From: Streptomyces sp. CB01201
Lineage (GTDB): Bacteria; Actinomycetota; Actinomycetes; Streptomycetales; Streptomycetaceae
Length of the DNA stretch: 64,000 nucleotides
Direction: 5' to 3'
NCBI RefSeq assembly: GCF_002803085.1
Contig: NZ_NNBJ01000010.1
Span: forward strand, 62,001 to 126,000
Below are positions 42,327 through 50,572 of the stretch, one piece after another. The notes below the pieces were generated by a model. It was not told the DNA's origin. It saw nothing but the letters and a program-made list of their open reading frames with translations, and ran no database searches. The stretch's first letter is position 1, and each line of letters starts with the position of its first letter. The translations under genes and the position numbers were made by a program.

Positions 42327-43511
42327 TCAGCCGGGCTCGGTCGAGCGGAAGCGGACCACCCCGCCGCCCGGCACCCGCTCGACCCTCCCGAGTTTCTCCA
42401 GGCGCCGCACATGCGCCTCCGCCTCCGACACCGCGATCGTGCGCGAACCGTACGGAATCTCCGACCAGGGCCGGTTCCACTCCATCCGTTCCGCCAGCTC
42501 CCACGGTGTGAGGGGGACGGCGAGGAGGGACAGCAGACCCGTCAGGCGGTCCTCGTGGTGGGACAGGAGTTCGCGGACCCGCGCCCCCGCCGTGGTGAAC
42601 GCGTGCTGGTGCGCGGGCAGGACCTCGGCGACCGAGAGCCGGCCGACGCGTTCGAGGGAGTCGAGGTAGTCGCCGAGGGGGTCGGTCTCGACCGCGTCGT
42701 CGGGGTCCTCGTACAGGCCGATGTGCGGGGTGATCCCGGGCAGCAGGTGGTCGCCGCTGAACAGGCGCCCGTTGCCGGGCAGTCCCGAGGGGTGCTCCTC
42801 CTCCAGGTGGAGGCAGACATGGCCCGGCGTGTGCCCCGGCGTCCAGATCGCGCGGAGCCGGCGCCCGGCCAGCGGCAGCAGGTCGCCCGGCACGATCTCG
42901 CGGTCCGGCAGCGCGGCCCGCAGCCCCGGCAGGGTCCGCGTGCGCCCGGACGTACGGGCCGCCCGCAGCGGGGCGAGATGCTCCTCCGGGGCGCCGACCG
43001 CCGTGAGCTTGGCGCACAAGTAGTCCAGCCAGACGCCCGGTTGGGCCTCCCGGGTGCGGCGCACCACGGCGGCGTCCGCCGCGTGCATGGCGATCCACGC
43101 GCCGGAGGCGTCCCGGACCTGGCCGGAGAGGCCGTGGTGGTCGGGGTGGTGGTGGGTGATGACGACCCCGTGCACGGCGGACACGTCCGTACCGAGGGCC
43201 CGCAGGCCGGCGGCCAGGGTGTCCCAGGAGTCCGGGTCGTCCCAGCCGGTGTCGACTAGCACCGGGCCCCGGTCGGTGTCGACGAGGTGGACCAGGGTGT
43301 GGCCGAGCGGGTTGTCCGGGATGGGCACCTTGATGGAGTGGACCCCGCCCCCGTGGTCGGTCACCTGAGGAGCGGCCGCCTCGGGAGCGGTCGGCACGGG
43401 AGCGGTCGCCTCGGGCGGGGCCGCCTCGGGCGGGGCCGGTTCCCGCGCCGGTTCCCACGTCGGCTCCTGTGCCCGCTCCCGTGCCCGCTCCCGTGCTGGC
43501 TCCTGCGGCAT
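42327..43511 (-). CDS. Metallo-beta-lactamase-fold hydrolase
   Basis: About 394 residues. An N-terminal low-complexity segment of about 60 residues (Pro/Glu/Ala/Arg repeats) precedes the MBL domain: VLVDTGWDDPDSWDTL, the metal motif THHHPDHHG, WTPGHTPGHVCLH, FSGDHLLPG and VLPAHQHAFT. A C-terminal winged-helix-like domain (ELAERMEWNRPWSE, SEAEAHVRRLEKLGRVERV) follows, as in a lactonase/thioesterase-like MBL subgroup. ATG 43511 has GAGGA upstream. It is divergent from the aldehyde dehydrogenase and shares two KstR-type boxes, so it probably hydrolyses a CoA thioester or lactone in steroid catabolism. Confidence 0.85.
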   Translation of the reverse strand: MPQEPARERARERAQEPTWEPAREPAPPEAAPPEATAPVPTAPEAAAPQVTDHGGGVHSIKVPIPDNPLGHTLVHLVDTDRGPVLVDTGWDDPDSWDTLAAGLRALGTDVSAVHGVVITHHHPDHHGLSGQVRDASGAWIAMHAADAAVVRRTREAQPGVWLDYLCAKLTAVGAPEEHLAPLRAARTSGRTRTLPGLRAALPDREIVPGDLLPLAGRRLRAIWTPGHTPGHVCLHLEEEHPSGLPGNGRLFSGDHLLPGITPHIGLYEDPDDAVETDPLGDYLDSLERVGRLSVAEVLPAHQHAFTTAGARVRELLSHHEDRLTGLLSLLAVPLTPWELAERMEWNRPWSEIPYGSRTIAVSEAEAHVRRLEKLGRVERVPGGGVVRFRSTEPG

Positions 43512-43603
43512 GGAGTCCTCGTCTCTCCGGATCCGTAACTCCGGGTCCCTGTGCGGCCGGCCGGCGCACACCCGGTCGAGTGGCACGCCCCGGTCACTAT
43601 AAC

Positions 43604-43617
43604 TAGAACTGGTTACA
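43604..43617. promoter_or_regulatory. KstR-type box, MBL/aldehyde dehydrogenase promoter region
   Basis: TAGAACTGGTTACA matches all eight fixed positions of TnnAACnnGTTnnA, within a longer AACTAGAACTGGTTACAGT. Confidence 0.85.
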
Positions 43618-43705
43618 GTGGTCGCCCGGCTCGGTCAACTCCCCGGCGATCAAGTCGACCCGTGTGCGCATTCATCGCCCCGTCCCGGCCGTGGACTACT
43701 CCAAC

Positions 43706-43719
43706 TAGAACTGGTATCA
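43706..43719. promoter_or_regulatory. Second KstR-type box, MBL/aldehyde dehydrogenase region
   Basis: TAGAACTGGTATCA matches seven of eight fixed positions. It lies 55 bp upstream of the aldehyde dehydrogenase and about 100 bp from the first box. Confidence 0.75.
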
Positions 43720-43773
43720 GTTCTGAAACAACGTCAGGCCACAGCGAAGCCCGCGCCGCAGGAGGCACCAGGC

Positions 43774-45234
43774 ATGACCGAGCTCGTGGAACACGGACAG
43801 CTTTTCATCGGCGGGGAGTTGACCGACCCGCTCGGCTCCGACGTCATCGAGGTGATCTCACCCCATACCGAGCAGGTCATCGGCCGCGTGCCGCACGCCT
43901 CCCGGGCGGACGTGGACCGGGCCGTGGCCGCCGCGCGCCGGGCCTTCGACACGGGACCCTGGGCGCGGACCACGCCCGAGGAGCGCATCGAGGTGGTGTC
44001 CCGGATCAAGGACGCGATCCTCGTGCGGCACGAGGAGATCGCCCGGTCCATCAGCTCGCAGAACGGCTCCCCGTACTCCTGGAGCGTGCTCGCCCAGGCG
44101 CTCGGCGCGATGATGGTCTGGGACTCGGCGATCACCGTGGCCCGCCAATTCCCTTACGAGGAGCGGCGGTCGGGCGCGCTCGGCCCGCTCCTCGTGCGGC
44201 GCGAGCCGGTCGGCGTGGTCGCGGCCGTGGTGCCGTGGAACGTCCCGCAGTTCGTGGCGGCGGCCAAGCTGGGGCCCGCGCTGCTCACCGGCTGCTCGGT
44301 GATCCTCAAGCCGTCCCCCGAATCGCCTCTCGACTCCTACATCCTCGGCGAGATCGCGGCCGAGGCGGGCCTGCCGGAAGGGGTGCTGTCCATCCTGCCG
44401 GCGGACCGCGAGGTCAGCGAGTACCTCGTCGGGCACCCCGGCGTCGACAAGGTGTCCTTCACCGGTTCCGTCGCGGCCGGCAAGCGCGTGATGGAGGTCG
44501 CCGCGCGCAACCTCACCCGCGTCACCCTGGAACTCGGCGGCAAATCGGCCGCGGTGATCCTGCCGGACGCCGACCTCGAAGCGACCGTCGCGGGCGTCGT
44601 CCCGGCCGCCTGGATGAACAACGGGCAGGCCTGTGTGGCCCAGACCCGCATCCTGGCTCCGCGCAGCCGCTACGAGGAGATCGCCGAGGCGTTCGCGGCC
44701 GCCGCGGGCGCGCTCGTGGTGGGGAACCCGCTGGATGCGGCCACCCAGGTCGGCCCACTGGTCGCCAAGCGGCAGCAGCAGCGCTCGCTCGACTACATCC
44801 GGATCGGTCAGGAGGAAGGCGCCAAGATCCTCACCGGGGGCGGGCGTCCGGCCGGTCTCGACCGGGGCTGGTACGTCGAGCCGACCCTCTTCGGCGGGGT
44901 CGACAACGCGATGCGCGTCGCCCGCGAGGAGATCTTCGGGCCGGTCATCTGTCTGCTGCCGTACGGGGACGAGGCGGAGGCGCTCAGGATCGCCAACGAC
45001 TCCGATTACGGGCTCAGCGGCAGCGTGTGGACCGGGGACGTCGAGCACGGCATCGACTTCGCACGCTCGGTGCGCACCGGCACCTTCAACGTCAACACCT
45101 TCAGCCTCGACATGCTGGGCCCGTTCGGCGGCTACAAGTCCTCCGGTCTGGGGCGGGAGTTCGGGCCCGAGGGCTTCGGCGAGTACCTGGAGCACAAGAT
45201 GATCCATCTGCCGGCCGGACACGGGGGCGAGTGA
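43774..45234 (+). CDS. NAD(P)-dependent aldehyde dehydrogenase
   Basis: 486 residues of the ALDH superfamily. Key residues: GVVAAVVPWNVPQF with the oxyanion-site asparagine, FTGSVAAGKRVM (Rossmann turn), Glu253 in VTLELGGKS, catalytic Cys287 in NNGQACVAQTRIL and EEIFGPVICLL. ATG 43774 has AGGAGG about ten bases upstream. It is translationally coupled to a small ferredoxin (TGATG) and preceded by two KstR-type boxes, so it probably oxidises a steroid side-chain aldehyde formed by the P450 or a retro-aldol step. Substrate assignment is by context. Confidence 0.87.
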   Translation: MTELVEHGQLFIGGELTDPLGSDVIEVISPHTEQVIGRVPHASRADVDRAVAAARRAFDTGPWARTTPEERIEVVSRIKDAILVRHEEIARSISSQNGSPYSWSVLAQALGAMMVWDSAITVARQFPYEERRSGALGPLLVRREPVGVVAAVVPWNVPQFVAAAKLGPALLTGCSVILKPSPESPLDSYILGEIAAEAGLPEGVLSILPADREVSEYLVGHPGVDKVSFTGSVAAGKRVMEVAARNLTRVTLELGGKSAAVILPDADLEATVAGVVPAAWMNNGQACVAQTRILAPRSRYEEIAEAFAAAAGALVVGNPLDAATQVGPLVAKRQQQRSLDYIRIGQEEGAKILTGGGRPAGLDRGWYVEPTLFGGVDNAMRVAREEIFGPVICLLPYGDEAEALRIANDSDYGLSGSVWTGDVEHGIDFARSVRTGTFNVNTFSLDMLGPFGGYKSSGLGREFGPEGFGEYLEHKMIHLPAGHGGE

Positions 45235-45467
45235 TGGGCGACCGCTGGCACGTCGAGGTCGACCGGAGCGTGTGCATCGGGTCCGGCATGTGCGTGGGCC
45301 ACGCCCCGGCCGGATTCGAGCTCGACTCCGCACGTCAGTCCCACCCGCGCACCCCCGACACCGACGCCAACGAACAGATCCTGGCCGCCGCCGAGGGCTG
45401 CCCGGTGGAGGCCATCCTGATCACGCTGCTCGACTCCCGGGAGCCCGTGTTCCCGCCCGAGGACTAG
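45234..45467 (+). CDS. Small [3Fe-4S]-type ferredoxin
   Basis: 77 residues with three cysteines at 14, 20 and 56 in CIGSGMC...EGCPVEAI. This spacing (C-x5-C...CP) fits the single-cluster 3Fe-4S ferredoxins that donate electrons to actinobacterial P450s. It overlaps the aldehyde dehydrogenase stop by one base (TGATG). No P450 is adjacent; the CYP125-type gene at 31953-33200 belongs to the same inferred regulon and is the likely partner. Confidence 0.87.
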   Translation: MGDRWHVEVDRSVCIGSGMCVGHAPAGFELDSARQSHPRTPDTDANEQILAAAEGCPVEAILITLLDSREPVFPPED

Positions 45468-45599
45468 TGCCAACGCGCGGCCTCCAACTCCCGTATGAAT
45501 CGCGTCTGTCGACCCCTGCGAACACAGGTTGATCGATGCGTGGCGCACGGTGACCTGATGACGCGCGTCCCGGCGGGTGAGGGACTGCGCGGGTGCCCG

Positions 45600-45660
45600 G
45601 CACCGACTTTTCGGCTGCGGACCGTGCGTGGCCGGCCGCGCAGTTCCCCGCGCCCCTGGC
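45600..45660. repeat. Dispersed intergenic repeat (core plus GTGCGTGGCCGGCCG flank)
   Basis: The core GCGCAGTTCCCCGCGCCCCT lies at 45638-45657. The GGACCGTGCGTGGCCGG flank resembles GGGCCGTGCGTGGCTGG before the copy at 42102. The gap 45468-45725 has no supported gene. Confidence 0.8.
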
Positions 45661-45725
45661 GGAGCTGGGCCGGCCGGCAGGGGGTCGCGGGGCCGGTGGG
45701 TTGGCCCGTGAGCAGGGCCGCAGGG

Positions 45726-46352
45726 CTAAGGGCGCTGGGACTTTGTCGGCGCCGTGAGGTCGATGAGCTTGCAGACCGTTTCGATGTCGATCTTGACCTG
45801 GGCGATGGACGCCCGGCCCGAGAGCCAGGTGATCAGCGCCGAGTGCCAGGTGTGCTCGATGACCCGGACCGCCGAGAGCTGCTCGGGGGTGGGGTGCTCA
45901 AGCCCCATCGCGTCCAGGATGATCGCCGTCGTCTGCCGCGAGACCGTGTCGACCTCGGGGCTCACCGAGCGGTCCGCGAAGGTGAGGGCGCGCACCATCG
46001 CGTCGGCCAGATGCGGCTCGCGCTGGAGCGCGCGGAAGGCCCGCATGAGGGTCTCGGCCACCCGCTCGGCCGAGCCGGCGCCGGACGGCGGGTGCTTGCG
46101 CAGGGTGCCGTGCAGGTGCTGGAGCTGGTCCTGCATCGTGGCGACCAGGAGATGGATCTTGGAAGGGAAGTACCGGTACAGCGTGCCGAGCGCGACCCCC
46201 GCGGCCTCGGCCACCTCGCGCATCTGCACCGCGTCGAAGCCGCCGCGGCTGGCCAGCTGGGCGCTCGCGTGCAGGATGCGGCGGCGCCGGGCCTCCTGGC
46301 GTTCCGTCAGGGGAGGGGTGGCCGGGGTGGCCGCCTTGGCTTCCGCTGTCAT
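45726..46352 (-). CDS. kstR: KstR-type TetR repressor of steroid catabolism
   Basis: 208 residues. The helix-turn-helix region RRRRILHASAQLASRGGFDAVQMREVAEAAGVALGTLYRYFPSK in pieces closely parallels KstR (Rv3574): GGxxAVQMRxVA, VAxGTLYRYFPSK and HLLV. The ligand domain shows SERVAETLMRAFRALQREPHLADAMVRA, FADRSVSPEVDTV and HTWHSALITWLSGRAS, again KstR-like. In mycobacteria KstR binds 3-oxo-cholestenoyl-CoA and represses via TnnAACnnGTTnnA. Six such boxes occur in this window ahead of steroid-type genes. In the divergent region a perfect box (46520) is closer to the glycosyltransferase operon than to kstR itself. Confidence 0.87.
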   Translation of the reverse strand: MTAEAKAATPATPPLTERQEARRRRILHASAQLASRGGFDAVQMREVAEAAGVALGTLYRYFPSKIHLLVATMQDQLQHLHGTLRKHPPSGAGSAERVAETLMRAFRALQREPHLADAMVRALTFADRSVSPEVDTVSRQTTAIILDAMGLEHPTPEQLSAVRVIEHTWHSALITWLSGRASIAQVKIDIETVCKLIDLTAPTKSQRP

Positions 46353-46519
46353 GTGTCCCGTTCCGTTTGTCCGGTTCTCTGCCGCGGTGTTCGGCGGCCC
46401 AGCATGGCAGGGGCCCCGTCGTGGCGCGAATCACCTGATCCGGCTCTTACAGTCGCGCTACCTGCCGGTAGATTCGATGCTCCTTGAGTGATCGAAGTAC
46501 GCTCAAGAAGGATCAAGTC

Positions 46520-46533
46520 TGGAACTTGTTCTA
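46520..46533. promoter_or_regulatory. Perfect KstR-type box between kstR and the glycosyltransferase operon
   Basis: TGGAACTTGTTCTA matches all eight fixed positions. It is 54 bp upstream of the glycosyltransferase start and 167 bp from the kstR start. The 235-bp gap is AT-richer than its surroundings. Confidence 0.85.
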
Positions 46534-46587
46534 GATTAGCGCGAGCGGTTACGCTCCGGCGAAACGCAGTGATGAAGGGGGCCGCGT

Positions 46588-47910
46588 GTGACCGCTGAGG
46601 CCATCGAGGCAAGCCCCCGCGCCGGGGGCGCCGACCGTGCGGGCGATCGCCCGCTGCGGATCGCGCTGCTCACCTACAAGGGGAACCCGTTCTGCGGCGG
46701 CCAGGGCGTCTACGTCCGCCACCTCTCGCGCGAACTCGCCCGGCTCGGGCACTCCGTGGAGGTCATCGGCGCCCAGCCCTACCCCGTGCTCGACGAGGGC
46801 GTCCCGCTCACCGAGCTGGCCAGCCTCGACCTGTACCGCTCGCCCGATCCCTTCCGCACGCCCGCCAGGGACGAGTACCGGGACTGGATCGACCGCCTTG
46901 AGGTCGCCGCCATGCGCACCGGCGGCTTCCCCGAACCGCTCACCTTCTCGCTGCGCGCCCGCCGTCATCTGGCGGCCCGCCGTGGCGAGTTCGACGTCGT
47001 CCACGACAACCAGACGCTCGGCTACGGGCTGCTCGGTGATGTCGGCGCGCCCCTGGTGACCACGATCCACCACCCCATCACCGTCGACCGCCGGCTCGAA
47101 CTGGACGCGGCGCCGGACTGGAAGCGCCGCGCCTCGGTGCGCCGCTGGTACGGCTTCACGCGGATGCAGAAGCGGGTCGCCCGCCGGCTGCCGTCCGTGC
47201 TCACCGTCTCGGGCACCTCCAAGGGCGAGATCGTCGACCACCTCGGAGTGCGCGAGGACCGCATCCAGGTCGTGCACATCGGCGCCGACACCGCGCTGTG
47301 GTCCCCGGACCCGGCCGTCGCCGAGGTGCCCGGCCGGATCGTGACCACCTCCAGCGCGGACGTGCCGCTCAAGGGCCTGGTCTTCCTCGTCGAGGCCCTC
47401 GCCAAGCTGCGCACCGAGCACCCGTCGGCCCATCTGGTCGTGGTCGGCAAGCGCGCCGAGGACGGGCCGGTCGCCCACGCCATCGAGAAGTACGGGCTCG
47501 GCGACGCCGTCGAGTTCGTCAAGGGCATCACCGACGCCGAACTCGTCGACCTCGTACGCTCCGCGCAGATCAGCTGTGTGCCCTCGCTGTACGAGGGCTT
47601 CTCGCTGCCCGCCGCCGAGGCCATGGCGACCGGCACCCCGCTGCTCGCCACGACCGGCGGGGCCATCCCCGAGGTCGCCGGCGCCGACGGCGAGACCTGC
47701 CTCGCGGTGCCGCCGGGCGACGCGGGGGCACTGGCCGCCGGGCTCGCCCGCCTCCTGGAGGACCCGGCCCTGCGCGCGAAGCTCGGCGCGGCCGGCCGCG
47801 AGCGGGTCCTGGAACGCTTCACCTGGGCCCGCGCCGCCCGGGGCACCGCCGAGCTCTACCGCGAGGCCATCGAGGCGCAGGGCCGCACGGCCCGGAAGCC
47901 GGCCAGGTGA
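46588..47910 (+). CDS. GT4-family glycosyltransferase
   Basis: 440 residues with a GT-B fold. N-terminal: RIALLTYKGNPFCGGQGVYVRHLSRELARLGHSVEVIG in pieces, with the GG loop of GT4. C-terminal: STSSADVPLKGLVFLVEAL-like region, VPSLYEGFSLPAAEAMATGTP with the E-x7-E motif, and PEVAGADGETCL. GTG 46588 follows GAAGGGG. It is the first gene of a three-gene set with a methyltransferase (73 bp later) and an alpha/alpha-toroid protein (overlapping). A perfect KstR-type box precedes it, hinting at control with steroid use, although no steroid glycosylation is proven. Donor and acceptor are unknown. Confidence 0.85.
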   Translation: MTAEAIEASPRAGGADRAGDRPLRIALLTYKGNPFCGGQGVYVRHLSRELARLGHSVEVIGAQPYPVLDEGVPLTELASLDLYRSPDPFRTPARDEYRDWIDRLEVAAMRTGGFPEPLTFSLRARRHLAARRGEFDVVHDNQTLGYGLLGDVGAPLVTTIHHPITVDRRLELDAAPDWKRRASVRRWYGFTRMQKRVARRLPSVLTVSGTSKGEIVDHLGVREDRIQVVHIGADTALWSPDPAVAEVPGRIVTTSSADVPLKGLVFLVEALAKLRTEHPSAHLVVVGKRAEDGPVAHAIEKYGLGDAVEFVKGITDAELVDLVRSAQISCVPSLYEGFSLPAAEAMATGTPLLATTGGAIPEVAGADGETCLAVPPGDAGALAAGLARLLEDPALRAKLGAAGRERVLERFTWARAARGTAELYREAIEAQGRTARKPAR

Positions 47911-47983
47911 CCGGGCGCCCCGCGCCCACGACTACCGGCCGCTCCGCGGCCACAGGTGATCTCCATCGGAAAGGGCAGACCCC

Positions 47984-48727
47984 GTGCTGACCGTCGACTT
48001 CTCCCGCTTCCCGCTCGCCCCGGGCGACCGCGTGCTCGACCTGGGCTGCGGCGCGGGCCGGCACGCCTTCGAGTGCTACCGGCGCGGCGCCCAGGTCGTG
48101 GCGCTGGACCAGAACGGCGAGGAGATCCGCGAGGTCGCCAAGTGGTTCGCCGCGATGAAGGAGGCGGGCGAGGCGCCCGAGGGGGCCACCGCCACGGCGA
48201 TGGAGGGGGACGCGCTCAACCTCCCCTTCCCCGACGAGTCCTTCGACGTCGTGATCATCTCCGAGGTGATGGAGCACATCCCCGACGACAAGGGCGTGCT
48301 CGCCGAGATGGTCCGCGTCCTGCGGCCCGGCGGCCGCATCGCGGTGACCGTGCCGCGCTACGGGCCCGAGAAGGTGTGCTGGGCGCTGTCCGACGCGTAC
48401 CACGAGGTCGAGGGCGGCCACATCCGCATCTACAAGGCGGACGAGCTGATCGGCAAGATGAAGCAGGCGGGCCTCAAGCCGTACGGCTCCCACCACGCGC
48501 ACGCGCTGCACTCGCCGTACTGGTGGCTCAAGTGCGCCTTCGGCGTCGACAACGACAAGGCGCTGCCGGTGAAGGCGTACCACCAGCTCCTGGTCTGGGA
48601 CATCATGAAGACGCCCGGCATCAGCACCGTCACCCGGCTTGCCGAGCGCGCCCTCAACCCGGTCGTCGGCAAGAGCTTCGTGGCGTACGCGACCAAGCCG
48701 CACCTGCCCGTGAGCGCCGCCAAGTGA
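47984..48727 (+). CDS. Class I SAM-dependent methyltransferase
   Basis: 247 residues. Motif I RVLDLGCGAGRHAFECYRRG, acidic-loop VALDQNGEEIREV, motif with SFDVVIISEVMEHIPDDKGVL and post-motif LRPGGRIAVTVPRYGPE. These are typical of Methyltransf_11. The C-terminal part, with HHAHALHSPYWWLKCAFG and MKTPGISTVTRLAERALNPVVG, is conserved in this small operon type. It overlaps the next gene by four bases (GTGA). The acceptor is unknown; the operon context with a glycosyltransferase suggests a glycan or glycolipid. Confidence 0.85.
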   Translation: MLTVDFSRFPLAPGDRVLDLGCGAGRHAFECYRRGAQVVALDQNGEEIREVAKWFAAMKEAGEAPEGATATAMEGDALNLPFPDESFDVVIISEVMEHIPDDKGVLAEMVRVLRPGGRIAVTVPRYGPEKVCWALSDAYHEVEGGHIRIYKADELIGKMKQAGLKPYGSHHAHALHSPYWWLKCAFGVDNDKALPVKAYHQLLVWDIMKTPGISTVTRLAERALNPVVGKSFVAYATKPHLPVSAAK

Positions 48728-49800
48728 CCTCTCCGGAGCGCACCGAGCACCTCGTCCTGCCCGGAGTTCTGACGGCACATCAGGCCGGGCAGACGGTGGC
48801 GGCGCTGCTCGCCGTGCAGCGCCCCGACGGCGCCATCCCCTGGTTCCGCGGCCACCACCTGGACCCCTGGGACCACACCGAGGCCGCGATGGCGCTGGAC
48901 GCGGCGGGCGAACACGCCGCCGCCGAGCGCGCCTACGAGTGGCTGGCCCGGCACCAGAACGACGACGGCTCCTGGTACGCCGCCTACCAGGACGGCGAGC
49001 ACGACCGGGTCACCGACCGCTGCCGCGAGTCCAACTTCGTCGCCTACATCGCGGTCGGGGTCTGGCACCACTACCTCGCCACCGGCGACGACACCTTCCT
49101 CGACCGGATGTGGCCCAAGGTCTTCGCGGCCGTCGAATGGGTCCTCGCGCTCCAGCAGAGCGGCGGGCAGATCGGCTGGAAGCGCGAGGCGGACGGCACC
49201 GCCGTCACCGACGCGCTGCTCACCGGCAGCTCCTCGGTCCACCACGCCCTGCGCTGCGCACTCGCCATCGCCGAGCAGCGCGAAGAGCCGCAGCCCGACT
49301 GGGAGTTGGCGGCCGGTGCGCTCGCGCACGCCGTCCAGCACCACCCCGAGCGCTTCCTGGACAAGTCCCGCTACTCGATGGACTGGTACTACCCGGTCCT
49401 CGGCGGCGCCCTCACCGGCGTGGCGGCCAAGGCCCGTATCGACGCGATGTGGGACGACTTCGTGGTGCCCGGCCTCGGGGTGCGCTGTGTGCTGCCCAAC
49501 CCGTGGGTCACCGGCGGCGAGAGCTGCGAGCTGGCCCTCGCGCTGTGGGCGACCGGCGAGTCCGACCGGGCCCTTGAGGTCCTCCAGTCCATCCAGCACC
49601 TGCGCGACCCCGCGTCGGGCCTGTACTGGACGGGTTATGTCTTCGAGGGCAACCGCGCGGTGTGGCCCGAGGAGCTCACGACGTGGACGGCGGGCTCGCT
49701 GCTGCTCGCGGTGGCGGCCCTCGGCGGCGACGAGGCGACCGGGGCGGTCTTCGGCGGCGATCGGCTCCCCAGGGGGCTCGCGCCCTACTGCTGCGGATAG
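48724..49800 (+). CDS. Alpha/alpha-toroid (prenyltransferase/GH-like) protein of the glycosyl operon
   Basis: About 358 residues built of repeated helix pairs: LLAVQRPDGAIPWFRGHHLDPWDHTEAAMALDAAGEH in pieces, YEWLARHQNDDGSWYAAYQDG, SMDWYYPVLGGALTG and LPNPWVTGGESCELALALW. The repeats match the terpenoid-cyclase/prenyltransferase-like toroid and also resemble GH15-type (alpha/alpha)6 barrels. Aromatic and acidic residues line the repeats, but no diagnostic catalytic pair can be named. GTG 48724 overlaps the methyltransferase stop. It has no signal peptide, so it acts in the cytoplasm, probably on the product of the operon. Confidence 0.78.
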   Translation: MTSPERTEHLVLPGVLTAHQAGQTVAALLAVQRPDGAIPWFRGHHLDPWDHTEAAMALDAAGEHAAAERAYEWLARHQNDDGSWYAAYQDGEHDRVTDRCRESNFVAYIAVGVWHHYLATGDDTFLDRMWPKVFAAVEWVLALQQSGGQIGWKREADGTAVTDALLTGSSSVHHALRCALAIAEQREEPQPDWELAAGALAHAVQHHPERFLDKSRYSMDWYYPVLGGALTGVAAKARIDAMWDDFVVPGLGVRCVLPNPWVTGGESCELALALWATGESDRALEVLQSIQHLRDPASGLYWTGYVFEGNRAVWPEELTTWTAGSLLLAVAALGGDEATGAVFGGDRLPRGLAPYCCG

Positions 49801-49806
49801 CGCGGG

Positions 49807-49900
49807 CCCGTACGGGACCGCCTTGCCGCGGCAGGGGAGACCTGTACGGGACCGCCTTGCCGCGGCCCGGGGGAGGCCGGTGCGGAAAAGCCTTGCGGCG
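49807..49900. repeat. Three 34-36-bp tandem repeats
   Basis: GTACGGGACCGCCTTGCCGC occurs at 49810 and 49844, with a degenerate third copy (GTGCGGAAAAGCCTTGCGGC) at 49880. They fill the noncoding gap between two operons. Confidence 0.8.
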
Positions 49901-49995
49901 GTTGGGGCGGAACCCGTACGGAGTCGCCCGGGTGGCGCAGTGCGGTGGGGCGGGTGAGGCTGCCGGGGAGGCCGACACATCCCCCGGAGGTCATC

Positions 49996-50565
49996 GTGCC
50001 CACTACGTTCCCCATCCGCCGCATAATCGTGGCGGTCGTCCTGTCCTGCGCCGTCCTGGTGTCGACGACCGCCTGCGGAGGAGAGACCAGGTCCACCCAG
50101 CGCGCCGCGCTCACCGCGGCCGAGAGCACCCCCTCGCCGACCGCGTCGGCCGAGCGGCAGAAGCTCGCCAAGACCCGCTTCGTCGCCAACGCCGGACTCG
50201 CCGCGGGCGCCGCCTACCAGTGGATCATCAAGCCGTACAAGGCGGGCAAGTTCAAGAAGGGCGCGAAGGGCCGTACGTTCGCCCTCGTCAAGGCCGGTCT
50301 GGCCGGTGCCTTCACGTACAACCGCCTGAAGGCGGCGACCGAGAACGCCAAGGGCGACCCGCTGCTCTCGAAGGCCGTGGCACCCCTCACCTCGGGCATC
50401 GACTCGCTCAAGAACCTGAGCGGCAAGCTGCGCAAGGGCGACGCCAACGACTCCGACGTCGGCATGTTCGAGAACATGATCAACGGCGTCAAGGACGCGG
50501 GCCAGAAGGCGGGTGCGCCGGTCAAGGACCAGGTGCCCTCCGCGGGCCAGCTCGCCGGCGGCTGA
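49996..50565 (+). CDS. Secreted/lipoprotein-like small protein, function unknown
   Basis: 189 residues. N-terminal signal (IIVAVVLSCAVLVSTTACGG); the cysteine in TTACGG could be a lipobox, although the -3 residue is threonine, so lipid attachment is uncertain. The mature part is about 160 residues, Lys/Gly/Ala-rich and helical: QWIIKPYKAGKFKKGAKG, LVKAGLAGAFTYNRLKAAT, LTSGIDSLKNLSGKLRKGDA. GTG 49996 has GGAGG five bases upstream. Similar small proteins are common in Streptomyces, with no assigned role that I can recall. Confidence 0.72.
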   Translation: MPTTFPIRRIIVAVVLSCAVLVSTTACGGETRSTQRAALTAAESTPSPTASAERQKLAKTRFVANAGLAAGAAYQWIIKPYKAGKFKKGAKGRTFALVKAGLAGAFTYNRLKAATENAKGDPLLSKAVAPLTSGIDSLKNLSGKLRKGDANDSDVGMFENMINGVKDAGQKAGAPVKDQVPSAGQLAGG

Positions 50566-50572
50566 CGCGCGG

